Shown here piece after piece: positions 59,166 to 64,000 of a stretch of DNA of 64,000 bases (position 1 is the first letter of the stretch; every line of letters starts with the position of its first letter). A program made the position numbers and the translations under genes. The stretch comes from Stomoxys calcitrans (lineage: Eukaryota; Arthropoda; Insecta; Diptera; Muscidae), in NCBI RefSeq assembly GCF_963082655.1, contig NC_081552.1:198074781-198138780 (forward strand). The letters run 5' to 3'. The notes under the pieces were generated by a model, which did not search any database, was not told where the DNA came from, and saw only the letters and a program-made list of their open reading frames with translations.

Positions 59166-60404
59166 ACTAAAGATGTTTGAGAGTGAAACAAAACACGAAA
59201 GCGCGTGAGCTGTTTAAACCAGTGTTGCCTTAAAGATAAAAGCTAAAAAATCACCGTTTACAACCTACCACAATGTATGGTTCTTAAAGTCTCCACACCA
59301 AATATAGTTTTGGTCTTTACTGTATAAAATATAAGCACAATCAATAAGCAATAAATATAATCAATTTTAATACCTCACTAAATAAATTGGCACATTAAAA
59401 TTAAAAAAAAAAAAATCAATTCCTATGAAAAGCAAACAAACAAGCAAACAATGCCATTTTCAATGTAGTTTCCATAACAATTGCACACATATATATGTAG
59501 ATATTTTAATCAACTGCATTATAAATATTAACACATGGAATTAATGTCACAGTTACTGGAGCCCTGGGGAAACAACCAGTCGATTTATTACTCTTTGTCA
59601 ATAAAACGGTGTATTGACATGTTATGCGAAGTTGGCCTTTTATTTTCATGTCTATTTAACAACTATTTTATGGATGTGGTTAAGCCCTTGGGCCATATAT
59701 GGATGATACTTTTTCCACAGCCCTCCGCAATGAAAGTGTAGTGGGGCAATAATGGAGATGAAGAGACAAACCACAATTAATGGTAAACTACCTACAGATT
59801 TCACTGAACGAACGATGAAAGCTTTTAATGAGATGTATTTCAATACATTTGCTTTATATATTTGCCATTGACATATGTAGGTCGGTGAAATGAAATTGGT
59901 CTTAATTGCCAAAGTTTAAATGACACTCAAATTGCAATGGCTTACTTATTTTAGAGCAGGAATACACAGCAATTTTCCAAGGAAAATGGGTTTTCGGCAT
60001 TTTTCTACTTTCTTAGAAACAAAATTGATAAAAAAAATTATAATTACAAGCAAATGCTTTTAAATGACAAGAGGTATAGTATAAATGGCATTAAGTTTGA
60101 CCACTATCTGTAAACATTATATTGAGGTTATATCAGAGGATTGCTTTACAGAATCTTATACCAAAAGCTGTTGCTAAATGAAGCATAATTCTTTGAAGCG
60201 CATAGGCTTCGACGATTAATATTTTATCTCAATCTGATGCGAAAGGAGTCGTATAAAATAATAAAAAGTGTCCTGAAAGCTAAAAGTTGACCACCAAACA
60301 TTGCGTAAAGGAAAAACAGCGGGTATACTTCTCGTATATCATTGACTGCTGTCCGCATTCGAAACCACGTTCAGGACCATATACATTGTGACACGTATGA
60401 TGTA
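59166..60404. other. Lasp intron, no gene seen
   Basis: AT-rich intron with A tracts. No repeat family or RNA gene identified. Confidence 0.55.
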
Positions 60405-60470
60405 GAGCTCGAAAAATATCGATAACATCGATATTTAATTTTTTGATTGAATATCGATTGATATTTTTCC
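60405..60470. promoter_or_regulatory. CGATA/TATCGATA cluster
   Basis: Several ATCGAT/CGATA phrases within 60 bp, including a full TATCGATA, the palindrome bound by DREF and overlapping BEAF-32 half sites in Drosophila. Function here is inference only. Confidence 0.3.
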
Positions 60471-60480
60471 GATGGATACT

Positions 60481-60620
60481 GGGCCACCGTAGCGCAGAGG
60501 TTAGCATGTCCGCCTATGGCGCTGAACGCCTGGGTTCGAATCCTGGCGAGACCATCAGAAAAAAATGTCAGCGGTGGTTTTCCCCTCCTAATGCTGGCAA
60601 CATTTGTGAGGTACTATGAC
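60481..60620 (+). mobile_element. SINE head, 3'-truncated
   Basis: GGGCCACCGTAGCGCAGAGG, with intact A-box and B-box (GGTTCGAATCC), ends GAGGTACTATGAC. It is flanked by ATGGATACT at 60472-60480 and 60622-60630. Confidence 0.8.
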
Positions 60621-60630
60621 AATGGATACT

Positions 60631-60925
60631 AGGCCACCGTAGCGCAGAGGTTAGCATGTCCGCCTATGACGCTGAACGCCTGGGTTCGAATCCTGGTGAA
60701 ACCATCAGAAAAAAATTTTCCCCTCCTAATGCTGTCCAAAATTTGTGAGGTACTATGCCATGTACAACTTTTCTTCAAAGAGGTGTTGCAATGCGGCACG
60801 TCGTTCGGACTCGGCTTTAAAAAGGAGGCCCTATACATTGAGCATAAACTTGAATCGGACTGCATTCATTGATATGTGAGAAGTTTGCCCCTATTTCTTA
60901 GTGTAATGTTCATACTATCACAAAA
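60631..60925 (+). mobile_element. tRNA-headed SINE, near-complete
   Basis: AGGCCACCGTAGCGCAGAGG, GGTTAGCATGTCCGCCTATG, B-box GGGTTCGAATCC, a small deletion at the body start (AAAATTTTCCCCTCC), and GGCTTTAAAAAGGAGGCCC. The tail is CCCCTATTTCTTAGTGTAATG. Confidence 0.8.
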
Positions 60926-61114
60926 GTAAAATGGTTTGGAAAACTAAACAAAAATAAGCAATCCGACACTGAATGTATTTTTTAACATTCATTTTCATGC
61001 GATTAGACTAACATATTATACAATGATTTTTCTCATGACTTCCAAATTAGTTTATTAACCTTGGTTGTATTTGGTCTGTGCATTGATATTGTTTCTTTAT
61101 AAATCGATCTCCTG

Positions 61115-62325
61115 ATTTTTATACCAACCACCATAGGATGGGGGTGTTTGTAACACCTCGAAATATTCGTGTAAGACCCCATAAAGTATATATATTCTTG
61201 ATCGTCTCGACGTTCTGAGTCGAACTAGCCATGTACGTCCGTCCGTCTGTCGAAATCACGATAGAGGTCGAACGCGTAAAGCTAGTCGCTTGAAATTTTG
61301 CACAGATCCTTAGTATTAATACAGGTCATTGGAAATTGCAAATTGGTCATATCTGTTCAGATTTAGATATAGCTCCCATATAAACCGATCTCCCGATTTG
61401 ACTTCCTTAGTCTCGTGAAGCCACAATTTTGTTCCGATTTGGCTGAAATTTTGCGCGTAGTATTCTGTTACGACTTTCAACAACTATACCACTGACTTCT
61501 TGAGCCCCTGGAAGCCTCAATTTTATCCGATTTGGACGAAAGTATGCACGTCATGTTCCGTTATGACTTCCAACAACTGTGTCAAATACGGTTTAAAGCG
61601 GTCTATAACCTGATATACCTCTCATATAAGCCGATCTCCCGACCTTACTTATTGAGCCCCTGGAGGCCCCAATTTTTGTTCGATTTGGCTGAAATTTTGC
61701 ATGTGGTGTCCCGTTACGACTTCCAATAACTGTGCTAAGTACGGTCCGAATTGGTCTATAACCTGATATAGCTCCCATGTAAACCGATCTCCCGATTTGA
61801 CTTCTGGTGCCCCTGGAAGCCGCAATTTTGTATCCGATTTTGCATGTAGTGTTCTGGAGTGTAGTGGAGGCCACCGTAGCGCAGAGGTTAGCATGTCCGC
61901 CTATGACGCTGAAAGCCTGGGTTCGTATCCTGGCGAGACCATCAGAAAAAAATTTTCAGCGGTGGTTTTCCCCTCGTAATGCTGGCAACATTTGTGAGGT
62001 ACAATGCCATGTAAAACTTCTATCCAAAGAGATGTCGCCCTGCGGCACGCCGTTCGGACTTGGCTATAAAAAGGAGGCCCCTTATCATTGAGCTTAAAAC
62101 TTGAATCGGACTGCACTCATTGATATGTGAGAAGTTTGCCCCTGTTACTTAGAGGAATGTTCATGGGCAAAATTTGCAATTTGCAGTGTTCTATTATGAT
62201 TTCCAACAACACTGCTAAGTACGTAGTAAGTAGTAAGTAGTTTATTTTGTATAAATTTTTAGCAGAATCCATGGTGGTGGGTTCCCAAGATTCGGCCCAG
62301 CCGAACTTAACGCTCTTTTACTTGT
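61115..62325 (-). mobile_element. T1 element, inverted, with SINE insert
   Basis: Starts TTTTTATACCAACCACC and CCCCATAAAGTATATATATTC, has a CGTCCGTCCGTCTG block and inverted core repeats (CATATAAACCGATCTCCCGA, GGCTGAAATTTTGC), and ends with the hairpin GATTCGGCCCAGCCGAACTTA then CGCTCTTTTACTTGTT. Confidence 0.75.
61858..62180 (+). mobile_element. tRNA-headed SINE inserted in T1
   Basis: GGAGGCCACCGTAGCGCAG, intact A-box, GTTCGTATCCTGG (one-base change in the B-box), full body and GGGCAAAATTTGCAATT tail. Target duplication TGTAGTGTTCT before and TGCAGTGTTCT after. It lands in the middle of a T1 core repeat, dating it after T1. Confidence 0.83.
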
Positions 62326-63739
62326 TACTTCTCATTTTCGTTTGATATATAGGTGATCAGGAAATCAACGATAGTATCGATACAATCAATATTTTTCATT
62401 AAAACTATCGAAAATATCGAATGTTGCGATTATCGATAGTTTGCCAGCTCCAGTATGAAGCCCCAAAAACCCCTAAAAGACAAGGACAAGGAAGAGTACG
62501 TGTCCTAATCGAAAAGTCTTTAAGTGTGGAGAATCCACTACCAAAAATGCCCCCAGATGGAGATATCGGCCGTCTGAACCACATAGTCCATCGGAAAAAT
62601 TGAACCTAGAGACATCTTGTGTTTCTAAACTACACAGAAGATGCCAATGAAATTCACAATTCTAATCTAACCATCATGTTACATATGTAATTTCCTCTAT
62701 TTTGCCCTATTTCTTTGTGTGCCAATTAGTTGTTGCCCAACGAAATGCTGTTCTACAAAAGGAAGCCCAAGAACATATGTTTGTGATCCCTTCAGCCTAT
62801 GTGGTAGTCGTAGATGAATTTCATATCTGGCACAAATAACAATCACTTGACTGCCTTTGGTGGCTCACATTAAAATATGTTTGCCCTAGTCCAAGTTGTA
62901 ATCTTTGCTGCTCCTCTTGGAGGAAAGCCATTGTGGTTTCTGTGTGGAGAAGGGTTCGGGTGAGGCTTCGTTATTATCATTAAAAGGTAATAACTTTTCC
63001 TTTTGTGGTTGTACATTTATTACTCCAAACTAAAACTGGCTGGCAAATTGTGACATTAGTATTGCCAAGATATTTCTTTAATTTTTTTTTTGTACCATTG
63101 CTTTGGTTTTGTTGTAATGAATAACCGGCAGCCAGGGAATCGGATGGGAGGGAGGGCAACCTCCGTCCGAGTGAACTACATAAAATGAAACCTGGATTTT
63201 GTTTTTTTTTTTTATTTTTCCTCATTTGTTGGCATTTGAAAGTTTTGTCCGCAATGAGTAAGCAGCAAAAAACACAAATAAACAACAAATGTAGCGGCGA
63301 CATAGATATCAGTGGACTGAAATCGAGTCGAACCGTTTAGCATTACATAGGGGAGATTAGTTTTCATTTCACTTCGTTTTGTGCATAATTTTACTTTCAT
63401 TTTATATTTACGATACAGTATATAAATTTTAAAAGATTAAAATGTTCATTACATTTTGTTGTGTTACTTAATGTTTGCCAAAACAAACATTTTGCATAAA
63501 GGCTTGATAGCAACTAAAAATCTGCGGTTTACATAAATCCCTAGCAAGAGGGAATTTTTTGGCATACATTGTCGAATGAAGGTGTTTTTTATTTAAAACC
63601 CCCGTCATGAAGGAATGGTTTATAATTTAATATGCCAATAAACCCCTATAACATTCCAATTACAAATAGTTGGAACCGTGGATAAAGTTGGAATTTCATT
63701 AAAATGTTGTCTAAAGGGAAAATTAATTAAAAGAAAATT
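62326..63739. other. Lasp intron, no gene seen
   Basis: Includes a second CGATA/ATCGAT cluster at 62361-62440 (TATCGATAC.., ATTATCGATAGTTT). The frame at 62980-63303 on the minus strand starts with a hydrophobic stretch, but composition and lack of context make it unconvincing. Confidence 0.5.
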
Positions 63740-64000
63740 TCATACAAACTTAGAAGAGATTCCAAAGAAATTTTGTCTTTAGAGAAAATTTCATGGAAAT
63801 TTTGTCTTTAGAGAAAATTTCATGGAAATTTTGTCTTTAGAGAAAATTTCACGGAAATTTTGTCTTTAGAGAAAATTTCATGGAAATTTTGTCTTTAGAG
63901 AAAATTTCATGGAAATTTTGTCTTTAGAGAAAATTTCATAGAAATTTTGTCTTTAAAGGAAATTGCATGGAAATTTTGTCTTTAGAGGAAATTGCATGGA
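63740..64000 (+). repeat. 29-bp tandem repeat, running off the window
   Basis: GAAATTTTGTCTTTAGAGAA followed by AATTTCATG repeats with a 29-bp period, about eight to nine copies with point variants (CACGG, AGGAAATTGC). The last copies are slightly diverged and the array continues past 64000. Confidence 0.9.

Noticed and set aside
60488..60560. Possible tRNA gene with intact A and B boxes
   Set aside because: It is the head of a SINE found many times here, lacks a clean cloverleaf and continues into the SINE body.
62980..63303. 107-codon minus-strand frame with a signal-peptide-like start
   Set aside because: Composition after the first 20 residues looks random, no splice or promoter context and no recognisable domain.
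55644..64000. Lasp LIM-domain exon
   Set aside because: I looked on the minus strand for the Cys/His-rich LIM sequence and found none; it must lie beyond 64000.
1..64000. CRISPR array, bacterial operons or riboswitches
   Set aside because: Spliced insect gene and eukaryotic TEs throughout; the tandem repeats have no unique spacers.

Overview
The window looks like a gene-poor stretch of a calyptrate (muscid-type) fly chromosome. One host gene is recognisable: Lasp, the insect nebulin-repeat/LIM/SH3 actin-binding protein, read on the minus strand. Five coding exons are present, in transcript order: nebulin repeat 1 (55511-55643), nebulin repeat 2 (50301-50439), a long Gln-rich exon (25297-26580), a second Gln-rich exon (20802-21058) and the SH3 exon with the stop codon (15492-15671). 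All splice phases fit. The 5' LIM exon(s) must lie beyond 64000, so the gene spans well over 49 kb here, nearly all of it intron. The assignment to a muscid-type fly rests on the insect Lasp sequence plus the repeat families; the species cannot be named from sequence alone.

Layout. 1-14545: tandem satellite of about 326 bp, roughly 45 monomers, with higher-order block duplication, decaying just beyond the 3' end of Lasp. 14546-15671: Lasp 3' region, including an unexpected in-frame second ORF of 171 codons that starts 6 nt after the Lasp stop and encodes a putative single-pass membrane protein. 15672-55510: introns packed with nested mobile elements. These are several LINE families (named here LINE-A to LINE-F), a deleted mariner and transposase fragments, many tRNA-headed SINEs, and a very abundant non-autonomous family (called T1 here) with degenerate core repeats of about 115-120 bp and a GGCCGAACTT hairpin at one end. 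55644-64000: part of the next upstream Lasp intron, with more LINE, SINE and T1 copies and a 29-bp tandem repeat running off the window.

The most interesting hidden element is at 33341-34053: a direct-repeat pair, each member carrying a type I hammerhead ribozyme fold (core CTRATGA, stem II, GAAA, tiny stem III, stem I with internal loop) with the predicted cleavage sites 518 bp apart. It resembles a retrozyme or the terminal repeats of a Penelope-like element, and a T1 element later split the second repeat. The other main candidate for undescribed biology is the second ORF in the Lasp terminal exon.

All LINE and transposase reading frames seen are broken. Coordinates of repeat edges are read by eye and may be off by some tens of bases; Lasp exon edges are exact under the splice sites given.
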